The notes below the pieces were generated by a model that saw only the letters and a program-made list of their open reading frames with translations, did no database searches and was not told the origin of the DNA. From Henriciella aquimarina (GTDB lineage: Bacteria > Pseudomonadota > Alphaproteobacteria > Caulobacterales > Hyphomonadaceae): 64,000 nt of DNA. Of this stretch, positions 45,271-54,879 are shown piece by piece; within the stretch, counting starts at the first letter, position 1; every line of letters starts with the position of its first letter. The stretch lies in the NCBI RefSeq assembly GCF_002088975.1, contig NZ_NCST01000065.1, forward strand, positions 1 through 64,000, written 5' to 3'. Position numbers and translations under genes: made by a program.

Positions 45271-46590
45271 ATGTATCGTACTTCACTCCTGACTTTCATT
45301 TTTGCGTCCACCGCGCTCAGCGCGGCCCATGCCGACAGCTTCGCGGTCAACGAATATTCGGCGTCCGACCTTGGCCGCGCGAATACCGGTCGTGTGACCC
45401 AGACCGACGACCCGGCGGCGGCTTTCGGCAATCCGGCTTTGATGACCGCTTTCGAGAAGGCGCAGGTCTCGCTTGTGGCCAGCGGTATCCTTGGCAATGC
45501 GAAGTTCGATGATGACGGGTCCACCGACGCGCTCGGCAATCCGCTGGGGGGCAATACGGACGGTTTTCTGACCGACAATTTCATTCCGTCGGGCCATCTC
45601 GTCTATCCGCTCAATGACCGCGTTGCCCTGGGGTTTTCGGTGACCGTGCCCTTTGGCCTCTCGACAGACTATGACCGGGACTGGCCGGGCCGGTATCAGG
45701 CGCTTACGTCCGAACTCCAGACGATAAACCTCAATCCGAGCATCGCTTATGAGCTGACGGACACGCTCTCCATCGGGGGCGGGGTTAGCGCGCAATATAT
45801 CGATGCGCGCCTGACGAGTGCCGTGGATTTCGGCGCGGTCTGTTTCAACCAGGTCGATCCGGTGACCTGTGCCGGCGCCGGTGTCACGCCGCAAATGGCT
45901 GATGGTCGCATCGAGGTCGAGGGCAATGACTGGAGCTATGGCTGGAATGCCGGTCTGGCTTGGACCCCGCATCCCGACTGGCTGATCGGCCTGCACTACC
46001 GCTCCGGCATCGATCAGGACCTGGAAGGCGATGCGAGCTTCATCGTCCCGGCCAATGCAAGCTTCCTGACGGCAAACGGTGCCTTTACCGATACGGGTGG
46101 CCAGGCAGGACTCGATCTGCCGGCCTCGACAGAACTCGGCGTGCGCTGGCAGGCGACCGAACGCACGACGCTCTATGCGAATGCGCAATGGAGCGAATGG
46201 TCGAGCCTTGAGGAACTGCGGGTCCAGTTCGACAGCCCCATTCAGCCGGATTCCGTGGAAGAGCTCAATTATGACGATGCCGGACGCTACGGCTTTGGCG
46301 GCGACTATGAGCTGAACGATCAGTGGACGGTGCGGGCTGGCTATGCCTTTGATGAGAGCCCGGCCCGGCCGGGATTCCGCACAGCGCGCATTCCTGACAA
46401 TGATCGCCACATCTTTGCCGTCGGGACCACCTGGACGCCGAATGAGGCCTGGTCGATCGATGCCGGCTACAACCGCGTGACCATTGAAGACGCCGACTTT
46501 GACCGTACGGGCAATTATGGCGACCGCGTTGTCGGGACGTTCAGCGGGCATGCGGACGTCATGTCCGTCAGTGCTACGCGCAGTTTCTAG
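45271..46590 (+). CDS. fadL: FadL-family outer-membrane fatty-acid transporter
   Basis: A 439-residue beta-barrel with signal peptide (MYRTSLLTFIFASTALSAAHA) and the FadL N-terminal hatch (SFAVNEYSASDLGRANTG...DDPAAAFGNPALM). Later strands include SVTVPFGLSTDYD and PHPDWLIGLHYRS, and it ends in Phe (SATRSF), as outer-membrane proteins do. It takes up long-chain fatty acids for the divergent fadE operon. The frame is open back to 44875, but the signal peptide fixes ATG 45271; ribosome site AAAAAAGG. Confidence 0.9.
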   Translation: MYRTSLLTFIFASTALSAAHADSFAVNEYSASDLGRANTGRVTQTDDPAAAFGNPALMTAFEKAQVSLVASGILGNAKFDDDGSTDALGNPLGGNTDGFLTDNFIPSGHLVYPLNDRVALGFSVTVPFGLSTDYDRDWPGRYQALTSELQTINLNPSIAYELTDTLSIGGGVSAQYIDARLTSAVDFGAVCFNQVDPVTCAGAGVTPQMADGRIEVEGNDWSYGWNAGLAWTPHPDWLIGLHYRSGIDQDLEGDASFIVPANASFLTANGAFTDTGGQAGLDLPASTELGVRWQATERTTLYANAQWSEWSSLEELRVQFDSPIQPDSVEELNYDDAGRYGFGGDYELNDQWTVRAGYAFDESPARPGFRTARIPDNDRHIFAVGTTWTPNEAWSIDAGYNRVTIEDADFDRTGNYGDRVVGTFSGHADVMSVSATRSF

Positions 46591-46626
46591 AAGGCTGAAG
46601 CACCGGTCTGGCGGCAGCAGAGGCTG

Positions 46627-46977
46627 CTAGACCGGCTGCTTTTCCTCGAACTGGATGGCGATATCGACGCCATCCTGGCGCACGAGCCGGGCCGGGGCAT
46701 CGATGCCCAGTCTGACACAGTGGAAATGAAACCGCGTCGGCACGTGCATTGTCTTGCGGTTACGGATTCGCGCACCGCTGGCCGAGATATCCAGGCAAAT
46801 CCCTTCGGCGACCACGCCCGGGGGCCAGCTCAAGGAGCAGGGCACCCAAAGGTGCTGGCGCTGGGACCGCGACGCCTTGAGGCTGGCTTCGCCCGCATTC
46901 GCCGGGGAAGCGGGCCTTGCGCTCAGGGCTTGCCGCAGTCTTTCCTTGCTGAGGGGCCGGGCTTTTCGCTTGAACAT
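46627..46977 (-). CDS. PilZ-domain protein (possible c-di-GMP receptor)
   Basis: A 116-residue protein: basic N-terminal part, then a single PilZ domain (RSQRQHLWVPCSLSW...GICLDISASGARIRNR...DGVDIAIQFEE). The D-x-SxxGAxI motif is present. The preceding Arg motif is RSQRQ rather than the canonical RxxxR, so c-di-GMP binding is likely but not certain. Start ATG 46977; the open frame to 47073 has no support. It is divergent from the GGDEF-EAL gene. Confidence 0.75.
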   Translation of the reverse strand: MFKRKARPLSKERLRQALSARPASPANAGEASLKASRSQRQHLWVPCSLSWPPGVVAEGICLDISASGARIRNRKTMHVPTRFHFHCVRLGIDAPARLVRQDGVDIAIQFEEKQPV

Positions 46978-47208
46978 GGCTTGTCGATATCTTCGTTGTG
47001 AATTGTAACAACCTCTACACAGTGAAGCCCGTCGCAAGATTTGTGCCGTTCTCGTCTGCGTGGCGTTTATCACTGTAAAAAGGCTTTCACCGCCTGACGT
47101 TTAATGAACCCTTACGCTGCGGTATGAATTTGGCCCGGGCAGTTTTCCTGAATTCAAACCCACTTTGAGTATAGCGGGAAACCTGAAAGCTGATCCGGTA
47201 ACTGTTGT

Positions 47209-49485
47209 ATGTTCAACACAAACGAAGAGGGCAGGCCTTTTTCGGCGCCCAGCCCCGCAAGCCTGACAGGGCGCTTTGCGCGCGGCCGGCGTCTTGTCAT
47301 GATGTGTTCTGCCGTCGCGACGCTCGTGGCAATGCTGGTCGTGATGGGCGGCATGATGGTGACCGGGCAGTATGGGCTCGATTCCGGAACGCTTGTGGAC
47401 GCGGCCACCATTCTCATGCTGGGGGCAGCAGCTTTCCTGGCCCTCAAGGACAGGGCGCCCAACTTGCAGGGGCTTCTGATCTGCGTGAGCATTCCCATAA
47501 ATCTGATGGCGATGCTGCTGATCGACGGGAATGGGGCATGGCTGGCGCTTCTCCTGCTCAGCCTCACGCCCGTCATGTGGGGCCTGTTCGCTCCGCTACC
47601 GGCCTGTCTCGCCTATACCGCCAGCCTTGTGGTCTTCTTCAACTTCTATCTGTCGCCTGACCACGGCATGGAGGTTCTTTTCAACGGGGCCGACCAGACG
47701 GGGCTGTCGGCGGTTACGCTGAGCGTCATGGCCGTTGCGGGCATGCTGGCGGCCGTCTTGCCTCGGCAGTTGGTAGGCGCGGCCTACCGGGCCCTCAACA
47801 AGGCTGTCGTGCAGGAAAACATGCAGCGTGAGCGCCTTGCGCAGTATGCCCAGATGTCTTCCGACTGGCATATGGAGGTCAACGAGAAAGGCATCATTAT
47901 CGACTTCTTCGGCACCGGGGAGGCCGTGGGCTCATATTGGCGCGATGTTCTCCATGACTGGGAAGCCGAGACCGGCGCGATGGCGTTTACGACGGCGATA
48001 CAGACGCGCGAAGCGTTTTCCAATGTGCGTGGGACGATGCAATTGGGCGGCGTCGCCCGGAAGGTCGAATGCAGCGGCACACCACTCTTCCGCGAGGATG
48101 GCAGTTTTGCCGGCTACCGGTCCATTGCTCATGATATTACAGAACGTGTCGAAGCCGATGCCCAGCTTCAGAGGTTGGCGACAACCGATCGGCTGACGGG
48201 GCTCGAAAACCGCCATGCCTTCAATGAGGCGATTGAAACGCTTCAGGCCCGCCCCGGTCATCTGCGGGTAAGCGTGTTCTATGTCGATCTCGACAAGTTC
48301 AAGGAGCTGAATGACCGGCACGGCCATGGATGCGGCGACACGGTCCTGACCGAACTCGGTGAGCGGTTTGCGCGCCTCATCGACGAGATCCCCACGCTTC
48401 GTGTGTTCAGGCTTGGCGGAGACGAGTTCTGCTGCCTGCTGGAAATATCATGCGGCCCGCTTCAGACCCGGGAACTGGCCGGGAAGATCAAGCGCCTGAT
48501 CAACGTCCCGATTGAATTCGAGGACAGGGTGATCGACCTCACCGCCTCCATTGGGGCGGCCTGTACCGACATAAAAACCGATCTCGATGCCGCGCTGGAG
48601 CAGGCCGATGCGGCGGTCTATGAGGCCAAGTCCTATGGCGGCGGTCACGCCATCGTGCCGGAAGGTGACGTGCGCGAGCGCCTGGAGCGGCGTATCAATA
48701 TCCAGCGGGATTTCACCGCCGCGATTGCGAATGGCGAGATCCGCCTGCAGTACCAGCCGATCTTTGGCGTCAAATCGCGTGACCTTGTCGGCGTGGAAGC
48801 CCTGGCACGCTGGACCCATCCCAAGTTCGGCGCGATCGGCCCATCGGAATTCATCCATATCGCTGAGGCGAGCCGTGATATCATCGCACTTGGCCAGCAC
48901 ATCCTGCGGCAGTCGTGCCTGGAAACGCTGGACTGGATGAATGAGACCAGCACGTCGGTGCGGCTCAATGTGAATGTCTCGCCCAATGAGATGCTCGCTT
49001 ATGGCTTTGTCGACTCGCTTTTCGACACGCTCGCCGACACGGGGTTTCCTGCCCATCTGCTCGAGGTCGAGATTACCGAACGTGGCGTGCTCCAGAATAT
49101 CGAGGCTTCGCGGGATGTGATCCGTGAGATCCGCCACCGCGGCGCCACTGTGGCGCTTGACGATTTCGGCACGGGGCACTCATCGCTGAGCCGGCTGGAA
49201 AGCCTGCCTGTCGACCGCATCAAGGTTGACCGCTCCTTCTTCGTGCGCGCCCAGCAGAGTGACCGGGCCCGTCAGATCCTAGGTATTCTTGCGGGCATGA
49301 GCCGCATCCTCAATGTCGATGTCATCGCTGAAGGCATTGAGAACGAGGAACAGATGCGCTTCGTCGAATTTGCCGGTTTCGCAAAGGTTCAGGGATATCT
49401 GCTCGGCCGGCCCGGCCCGCTTAGTGCTCTTCACCCGGCCGGCAAAATCCCGCGGTCCGAGGGCGACAAACTCGCCGGGGTCTGA
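47209..49485 (+). CDS. Membrane-bound diguanylate cyclase/phosphodiesterase (PAS-GGDEF-EAL)
   Basis: A 758-residue c-di-GMP enzyme. About five N-terminal membrane helices (25-190) are followed by a PAS-like segment (205-320; GIIIDFFGTGEAVGSYW...), a GGDEF domain (motif GGDEF near 402) and an EAL domain (EALARW near 530). Both active sites look intact: GGDEF, and in EAL the NVNVSP Asn, EITE, DDFGTG, IKVDR and AEGIE residues. No RxxD inhibitory site is at the usual five-residue distance before GGDEF. It may switch between making and breaking c-di-GMP. Weak ribosome site before ATG 47209. Confidence 0.93.
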   Translation: MFNTNEEGRPFSAPSPASLTGRFARGRRLVMMCSAVATLVAMLVVMGGMMVTGQYGLDSGTLVDAATILMLGAAAFLALKDRAPNLQGLLICVSIPINLMAMLLIDGNGAWLALLLLSLTPVMWGLFAPLPACLAYTASLVVFFNFYLSPDHGMEVLFNGADQTGLSAVTLSVMAVAGMLAAVLPRQLVGAAYRALNKAVVQENMQRERLAQYAQMSSDWHMEVNEKGIIIDFFGTGEAVGSYWRDVLHDWEAETGAMAFTTAIQTREAFSNVRGTMQLGGVARKVECSGTPLFREDGSFAGYRSIAHDITERVEADAQLQRLATTDRLTGLENRHAFNEAIETLQARPGHLRVSVFYVDLDKFKELNDRHGHGCGDTVLTELGERFARLIDEIPTLRVFRLGGDEFCCLLEISCGPLQTRELAGKIKRLINVPIEFEDRVIDLTASIGAACTDIKTDLDAALEQADAAVYEAKSYGGGHAIVPEGDVRERLERRINIQRDFTAAIANGEIRLQYQPIFGVKSRDLVGVEALARWTHPKFGAIGPSEFIHIAEASRDIIALGQHILRQSCLETLDWMNETSTSVRLNVNVSPNEMLAYGFVDSLFDTLADTGFPAHLLEVEITERGVLQNIEASRDVIREIRHRGATVALDDFGTGHSSLSRLESLPVDRIKVDRSFFVRAQQSDRARQILGILAGMSRILNVDVIAEGIENEEQMRFVEFAGFAKVQGYLLGRPGPLSALHPAGKIPRSEGDKLAGV

Positions 49486-49536
49486 CGGGAACCGGTCGTT
49501 CCTATCCGGCATTTCCCTTATTGAGACATATCAAGG

Positions 49537-49560
49537 ACTCCGGCACGCGTCCGCCGGAGT
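49537..49560 (+). terminator. Hairpin after the GGDEF-EAL gene
   Basis: An 8-bp perfect stem ACTCCGGC / GCCGGAGT with an 8-nt loop, 51 bp after the stop and just before the kinase gene. The following GTTGTCG is a poor T-tract, so termination may be partial. Confidence 0.4.
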
Positions 49561-49595
49561 GTTGTCGCAAGCAGCAATCAGGGTGAGTGCAGATC

Positions 49596-51155
49596 ATGAC
49601 CGGCAAGACAGACGGGGGCATGACCGGGAACCTCCTGGCCCAGCTCGTCTCGGATGGCGGCATTGAGGCTGATGCCGGCGCAGCCGAGCAGTTCGAGACC
49701 CATCTCAGTCACGTCCTGCTCGCAGGCGATCAGGCCTACAAGCTCAAGAAGCCAGTCAAGATGCCCTTCGTGGACTTTTCCACGCTCGAACAGCGGCATG
49801 CGGCCTGTCAGGCCGAGCTTGAAATCAATCGGCGCATGGGAAGCAAGCTCTATCGCTCGGTAACCCCCATCGTGAAACGGCCCGATGGGCGCCTGCAACT
49901 CGATGGCGAAGGGGAAACCGTCGACTGGGTCGTCATCATGAAGCGCTTCGAGACCGCCCAGCGTTTCGACAAGCTCGCCGAAGCAGGCAAGATCGACGAT
50001 GCGCTTGCCCGCCGCACAGCCGACCGGGTCGCCGACATGCATGCGGGGCTCTCGGAGAATCGGCAGGCCGGGCACACCGCAGACTATCGCGCCATTATCC
50101 GGGACTTGCGCCGCACCGAGGCCGAAGGGGCCGCCGCGCTTGGCCTCAGCATCGGGGAGCCTTCGCCCTATGATGCGCTGGATGCGGAACTCTCCCATAT
50201 CGATCCGCTGCTCGAAGCGCGCCGCAGCCACGGCAAGGTCCGGCGCACGCATGGCGATCTCCACCTGCGCAATCTCTGCCTGTATGAGGGTGAGGTCTCG
50301 CCCTTCGATGCGCTCGAATTCGATGACCGCCTTGCGACAACCGATGTACTCTACGATCTCGCTTTCCTGCTGATGGACTTGCGCCAATCCGGGTTGGACC
50401 GGCAAGCGAACATCATCATGAACCGCTATTGGGACAGTGCGCGGGAAGAGGAAGAGGCGCTGGCGCTCCTGCCTTTCTTCATGTCGTTGCGCGCCGCCAT
50501 CCGCATGGCTGTCGCCGTTGAGGCGGGTAATCTCGATGAGGCCGAGGCGTACAGGCAGCTGTCGCATGCGCTTCTCAGGCAGCCCAAACCCGTTCTGGTC
50601 GCGATTGGCGGGCTTTCGGGCACGGGCAAGTCGACGGTGGCCGCCAGTCTTGCGCCGAAGCTGCCCGGCCCGGCCGGGGCGCGCTTTCTGCGTACCGACG
50701 TGCTGCGCAAGCAGACAAATGGCCGTCCGCCGGAGGAGAGCAAGGCGGACCCTTGTGCTTACCGGATGGAGAAACGGGTCCAGACCTACAAGGCGCTGGC
50801 CGCCCATGCGGCCCGGGCGGTGCATGCCGGGGCCAGCGTGATCGCGGACGGGACGTTCCAGGTCAGTGCTGCGCGGGAAGCCATTCTGGGCGTGCCCGGC
50901 GCACACCGTCATGCCATCTGGCTGGAGACTCCGCTCGCAACGCGGCTCGCCCGGGTGTCGGGGCGCACAGGCGATGCCTCGGATGCCGATGTCGAAGTGG
51001 CGCTCTCGCAGAACGAGCCCGGCGATCTCGATAGCCGCTGGCGCCGCGTCGATGCCAGTGGCAGCGTCGAGGCGACCACCCGCAACATCCTGCAGGAGAT
51101 CACCGATGAATGCGATGCAGCTCGCGCCTCCCGGCGCCCGGCTCGAAGCGGTTGA
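49596..51155 (+). CDS. Bifunctional phosphotransferase-like / P-loop ATP-binding protein
   Basis: A 519-residue protein. The N-terminal ~330 residues form an aminoglycoside-phosphotransferase-like kinase fold ([32 protein letters not shown] with the catalytic HGDLHxx[26 protein letters not shown]). The C-terminal ~180 residues are a P-loop kinase ([16 protein letters not shown]). This pairing occurs widely in proteobacteria with unknown substrate. Start ATG 49596; a GTG three codons upstream is possible. Its 3' end overlaps the alcohol dehydrogenase gene by 50 bp. Confidence 0.85.
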   Translation: MTGKTDGGMTGNLLAQLVSDGGIEADAGAAEQFETHLSHVLLAGDQAYKLKKPVKMPFVDFSTLEQRHAACQAELEINRRMGSKLYRSVTPIVKRPDGRLQLDGEGETVDWVVIMKRFETAQRFDKLAEAGKIDDALARRTADRVADMHAGLSENRQAGHTADYRAIIRDLRRTEAEGAAALGLSIGEPSPYDALDAELSHIDPLLEARRSHGKVRRTHGDLHLRNLCLYEGEVSPFDALEFDDRLATTDVLYDLAFLLMDLRQSGLDRQANIIMNRYWDSAREEEEALALLPFFMSLRAAIRMAVAVEAGNLDEAEAYRQLSHALLRQPKPVLVAIGGLSGTGKSTVAASLAPKLPGPAGARFLRTDVLRKQTNGRPPEESKADPCAYRMEKRVQTYKALAAHAARAVHAGASVIADGTFQVSAAREAILGVPGAHRHAIWLETPLATRLARVSGRTGDASDADVEVALSQNEPGDLDSRWRRVDASGSVEATTRNILQEITDECDAARASRRPARSG

Positions 51156-52089
51156 GCTGCCCGACCCGGCGCCCGGGCCGGGAGAGGTCTCGATCCGGGT
51201 GAGTGCGTGTGGGGTCTGCCGCACGGATCTGCATGTCGTGGACGGGGATCTGCCGCCCCGCCAGTCCCCGATTATTCCCGGTCATGAGATCGTCGGCATT
51301 GTCGACAAGCTCGGCGATGGCGTGACCGGTCTTGAGCCCGGCCAGCGCGTCGGGGTGGGCTGGCTGGCTTCGGCTTGCGGGCATTGCCCGTATTGCGACA
51401 GGGACCGGGAAAACCTCTGCGATGCGCCGGACTTTACCGGCTATACGGTGAATGGCGGCTTTGCCACGCATGCGATCGCCGATGCGCGCTACACCTATCC
51501 ATTGCCTGAGGAGGGCCGGGACGAGGATCTGGCGCCGCTGCTATGCGCCGGGCTGATTGGCTGGCGCTCGCTCGTGGCGGCGGGAGATGCACCGGTTCTC
51601 GGCCTCTACGGTTTCGGGGCTGCGGCCCACATCATCCTGCAGGTGGCAAAATGGCAGGGCCGGACGGTCTATGCCTTTACGCGCCCGGGCGACACCGCCA
51701 GCCAGGAATTCGCCCGCAGCCTGGGAGCGGACTGGGCAGGCGGCTCGGACGAAACGCCGCCGGAGCTCCTCGATGCGGCCATCATCTATGCCCCGGCCGG
51801 CGAGCTTGTCCCGCAAGCCCTGCGCGCGGTGCGCAAGGGCGGACGCGTGGTCTGTGCCGGCATTCATATGAGCGACATTCCCGCTTTTCCCTACAGCATT
51901 CTCTGGGGCGAACGCTCCATCGTTTCGGTCGCCAACCTCACCCGCAAGGATGCAAGCGACTTCCTGGCGATCGTGCCAAAAGCCCGGCCCGAGCTTCACA
52001 CCACGGTCTACCCGCTGGAGCAGGCTAATGAGGCGCTGGACGATCTGAGAGCGGGAAGGCTGCAGGGCGCGGCTGTCCTGAAACCGTGA
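51106..52089 (+). CDS. Zinc-dependent alcohol dehydrogenase family protein
   Basis: A 327-residue medium-chain dehydrogenase. Catalytic zinc ligands are Cys in [16 protein letters not shown] and His in IIPGHEIVG; structural-zinc cysteines are in [20 protein letters not shown]. The nucleotide-binding loop is [15 protein letters not shown]. It resembles the AdhA-like group that oxidises or reduces small alcohols and aldehydes. ATG 51106 has GCAGGAGA upstream and lies inside the end of the preceding gene, so the two are coupled. It ends at a strong terminator. Confidence 0.9.
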   Translation: MNAMQLAPPGARLEAVELPDPAPGPGEVSIRVSACGVCRTDLHVVDGDLPPRQSPIIPGHEIVGIVDKLGDGVTGLEPGQRVGVGWLASACGHCPYCDRDRENLCDAPDFTGYTVNGGFATHAIADARYTYPLPEEGRDEDLAPLLCAGLIGWRSLVAAGDAPVLGLYGFGAAAHIILQVAKWQGRTVYAFTRPGDTASQEFARSLGADWAGGSDETPPELLDAAIIYAPAGELVPQALRAVRKGGRVVCAGIHMSDIPAFPYSILWGERSIVSVANLTRKDASDFLAIVPKARPELHTTVYPLEQANEALDDLRAGRLQGAAVLKP

Positions 52090-52106
52090 ATGCGACATCG
52101 CAATGA

Positions 52107-52140
52107 AAAGCCCCGCGCCGGGAGATTGGCGCGGGGCTTT
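52107..52140. terminator. Bidirectional terminator between adh and SulP genes
   Basis: A perfect 13-bp stem AAAGCCCCGCGCC / GGCGCGGGGCTTT with an 8-nt loop, A-rich on one side and T-rich on the other, between two convergent genes. Confidence 0.85.
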
Positions 52141-52167
52141 CCGGTTTGGATATAGAGACCCGTCCGG

Positions 52168-53823
52168 TCAGGCCGGGTTGGGCTCCGCTCTGCCAAGCGT
52201 GTGCGTCTCTGCCGTTTTCAGCGCTTCGATGCGGGTCTCGAAGGATTTCAACGCATCCGATTCAGACGTGCTGAACTTGTCGAGCAACTGGGCGACATGG
52301 TCGTTCATGCCACTCAGATAGACCGTCTTGCCAGCGTCGTGGGCGTCCTCAAGGATAGTCTCGATAGCTGTTACCGCCGAGACATCCAGGAAGGGCACGC
52401 GCGAGAAGTCCAGGATCAGCACGTCGGCGCTGTGACCGGTACGCTGGCGGACATGGTGGCCGAGATCGGCCGCCGCCCCGAAGCTCAGCGGACCGCCAAA
52501 GTCGAACATCATGACCTTGCCGCCTGCGCGCTTGAGAATGCTGACTTCCTCCTCGCTGGAATGACGCGGCACGGTCTTGTTGACCGAGGCGATCTGGTCG
52601 TCGGCCAGCTTCTTCACGAAGCCGAGCGCGGCCAGAACCACACCGACGACAACCGCGGTAATGAGATCCACGAAGACCGTCAGCAGCAGCACCAGCGCCA
52701 TGAGCGCAAGGTCCCAGCGCGGGCCCTTGTGGGCACGCTTGATGTAGGAGAAGTCGATCGTGTCGATGCCGACCTTGACCAGGATGCCCGCCAGCACGGC
52801 ATGCGGGATTTGCGAGGCGAGCGGGCCGAGACTTATCACGACAGCGAGCAGGACCATCGCATGGGTCATCCCCGAAATGCGCGTGCGCCCGCCGGAGCGT
52901 ATATTGATCACCGTCCGCATGGTGGCGCCGGCCCCCGGAATGGCGCCGAAGAAGCCGGCGACCGAGTTGCCGATGCCCTGGCCGATCAGCTCCTTGTTCG
53001 ACTGGTGGCGCGTGCGGGTCATGTTGTCGGCCACCAGCGAGGTCAGCAAGCTGTCGATCGAGCCGAGCACGGCCAGGATGAAGGCGGCTTCAAGCACGAT
53101 CAGGGCCGAGCCGACGTCGACGCTGGGAACAACGAAGTTCGGGAAGCCGGTCGGGATGTCACCGAGCACCGGAGCGCCCGGAAGGAAGACGCTGATCAGC
53201 GTGCCGACGATGAGGGCAGCCAGCGGGCCCGGGATCCAGGCGGCCAGCCGCTTCGGCCAGGTGAAAACCATGACGAGCGAAACAAGGGCAATGCCGACGG
53301 CGATCCAGTTCGGGTTCATCACCGCGTCCGGAACAGCGGTGAAAGCCGGGATCGTGCCGCCGCCATCGGGCTCATGGCCGAACAGGCGAGAGAGCTGAAG
53401 GGCGATGATGATCACGCCGATACCGCTCATGAAGCCTGAGATCACCGGATAGGGGACGAGCTTCACATATTGGCCGAAGCGGAAGACCCCGAGCAGGATC
53501 TGCATGATGCCGGCCAGAATAACGGCGGCGAAGACGAGAGACGGGTTGCCGCCGAGAGCGGCATAGAGGCCGGCGAAGACGACGACCATGGGGCCGGTCG
53601 GGCCGGATACCTGCGAGCCGGTGCCGCCGAAAAGCGAGGCAAACAGGCCAACAAAGATGGCGCCCCACAGGCCGGCAATCGGACCGGCGCCAGAGGCTTC
53701 ACCGAAGGCAAGCGCCAGCGGCAGGGCGACGATGCCGGCCGTGAGGCCGCCAAACATATCGCCCTTGAGGTTGGACATGTCGAAGTAGCCGCCGAGGCCC
53801 GGCGGCTTTTCTGTTGTGTTCAC
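52168..53823 (-). CDS. SulP-family anion transporter with STAS domain
   Basis: A 551-residue permease: 10-12 helices (from MFGGLTAGIVALPLALAFGEASG through GVDLITAVVVGVVLAALGFV) followed by a cytoplasmic STAS domain (about 430-545; VMMFDFGGPLSFGAA...LILDFSRVPFLDVSAVTAIE). It sits 23 bp after the carbonic anhydrase gene, the arrangement of BicA-like bicarbonate transporters, so HCO3- is a better guess than sulfate. The start is GTG 53823 with AGAAGGAA upstream. Confidence 0.9.
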   Translation of the reverse strand: MNTTEKPPGLGGYFDMSNLKGDMFGGLTAGIVALPLALAFGEASGAGPIAGLWGAIFVGLFASLFGGTGSQVSGPTGPMVVVFAGLYAALGGNPSLVFAAVILAGIMQILLGVFRFGQYVKLVPYPVISGFMSGIGVIIIALQLSRLFGHEPDGGGTIPAFTAVPDAVMNPNWIAVGIALVSLVMVFTWPKRLAAWIPGPLAALIVGTLISVFLPGAPVLGDIPTGFPNFVVPSVDVGSALIVLEAAFILAVLGSIDSLLTSLVADNMTRTRHQSNKELIGQGIGNSVAGFFGAIPGAGATMRTVINIRSGGRTRISGMTHAMVLLAVVISLGPLASQIPHAVLAGILVKVGIDTIDFSYIKRAHKGPRWDLALMALVLLLTVFVDLITAVVVGVVLAALGFVKKLADDQIASVNKTVPRHSSEEEVSILKRAGGKVMMFDFGGPLSFGAAADLGHHVRQRTGHSADVLILDFSRVPFLDVSAVTAIETILEDAHDAGKTVYLSGMNDHVAQLLDKFSTSESDALKSFETRIEALKTAETHTLGRAEPNPA

Positions 53824-53846
53824 GATGAAATTCCTTCTGGTTCAGC

Positions 53847-54515
53847 TCAGGCGACGCAGTCACCGGCGCCGGCCAGGGCGGCGATCTCGGTGGCGTAGCG
53901 GGAATCGACATGGATGAATTCCTGACGCGCCTCGTCATAGGCGTCGACGCCGCCGGTCTTGATGTCATAAACCCAGCCATGAAGGTCGACGTCCCCGCGG
54001 GCGATGCGGCGCGCAACGCTTGGATGGGTGCGCAGGTGCTGCAGCTGCAGGAGGACGTTCTGTTCGATGAGGAGCTTCATGCGCTCCTCGGCCGTACCGT
54101 CAGGCGCCAGCTCGTCGACAATGTCGACGGCTGCTTGCGAATAGCCAAGCCACTTGGCCACGTGCGGCAGCGTTTCCAGGCCTTCCGGGTTCATCGCCCC
54201 CTTCATCGCCCCGCATCCGCTATGGCCGCAGACCACGATGTGCGGGACCTGCAGGACGGCCACAGCATATTCAATGGAGGCCGTCATGGCCCCGGTCTGC
54301 TCGGTGTGCGGCGGGACGATGTTGCCGGCATTGCGGCAGATGAACAGCTCGCCGGGTTCGGTCTGGGTGATCATCGCCAGTTCGATGCGGGAGTCCGAGC
54401 AGGTGATGAACAGCGCTTCGGGCGACTGGCCCTGGCTCAGCTTTTCGAAAAGGTCCTGTTTTTCGGGATAGATGGTGTCCTGGAATTTCAGCACCCCGGC
54501 GGCAAATTTTGGCAT
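53847..54515 (-). CDS. Beta-carbonic anhydrase
   Basis: A 222-residue enzyme for CO2/HCO3- interconversion. Zinc ligands are Cys39 (FITCSDSR), His98 and Cys101 (VVCGHSGCGAM), with the Asp41-Arg43 dyad present. No signal peptide, so it is cytoplasmic. It is the first gene of a two-gene operon with the SulP transporter and is divergent from the LysR regulator 365 bp away, which may control it. Confidence 0.95.
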   Translation of the reverse strand: MPKFAAGVLKFQDTIYPEKQDLFEKLSQGQSPEALFITCSDSRIELAMITQTEPGELFICRNAGNIVPPHTEQTGAMTASIEYAVAVLQVPHIVVCGHSGCGAMKGAMNPEGLETLPHVAKWLGYSQAAVDIVDELAPDGTAEERMKLLIEQNVLLQLQHLRTHPSVARRIARGDVDLHGWVYDIKTGGVDAYDEARQEFIHVDSRYATEIAALAGAGDCVA

Positions 54516-54750
54516 TGATCGCTCCTGTCAGCCTCTCATGATTTTTTGAAAGGCGTGCCCGGCCGTGAGGGGGTAGAAGAGGGGGCAGCCGGGCCAGACG
54601 CCGTCGCCAGGCCTTGGGCGCCAGCGAGAGTGAGAGGTTAGGAGATCAAGCGTGCAGTAAAGTTCTGGGAGGTAGCTGCAAATTTGGTCTCCTGGCGACG
54701 TCTGTTGCCTTTCGTGCCTTGAAATTAAAGATCATCCTATATAGGCGCCA

Positions 54751-54787
54751 ATCGAAATATATTGGTTTTGCAATAGCATTTCGCTAT
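54751..54787 (+). promoter_or_regulatory. LysR/OxyR-type binding site
   Basis: Four tetranucleotides spaced by exactly 7 nt as in OxyR sites: ATCG, TTGG, ATAG, CTAT (54751, 54762, 54773, 54784), against ATAG-N7-CTAT-N7-ATAG-N7-CTAT. The second half is perfect; overall 12 of 16 positions match. It also satisfies the general LysR box T-N11-A. It lies in the 364-bp gap between carbonic anhydrase and the LysR gene, so it could serve either. The rest of the gap shows nothing else convincing. Confidence 0.55.
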
Positions 54788-54879
54788 CAGAAGTGATGCT
54801 TTCCAGAAGGAGCGCCCACGGGATTGTGCGCGGCTGGTGAAAAAGCATCGCCCTACCGCTGACAGGAGCTTGCCCGTTC

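Noticed and set aside
45283-46551. 422-residue open frame opposite fadL
   Set aside because: Antisense shadow; composition is His/Arg/Ile-rich without motifs, and fadL has a signal peptide and barrel pattern.
54614-54796. 60-residue ORF between carbonic anhydrase and the LysR gene
   Set aside because: It runs through the LysR-type binding site and lacks a ribosome site.
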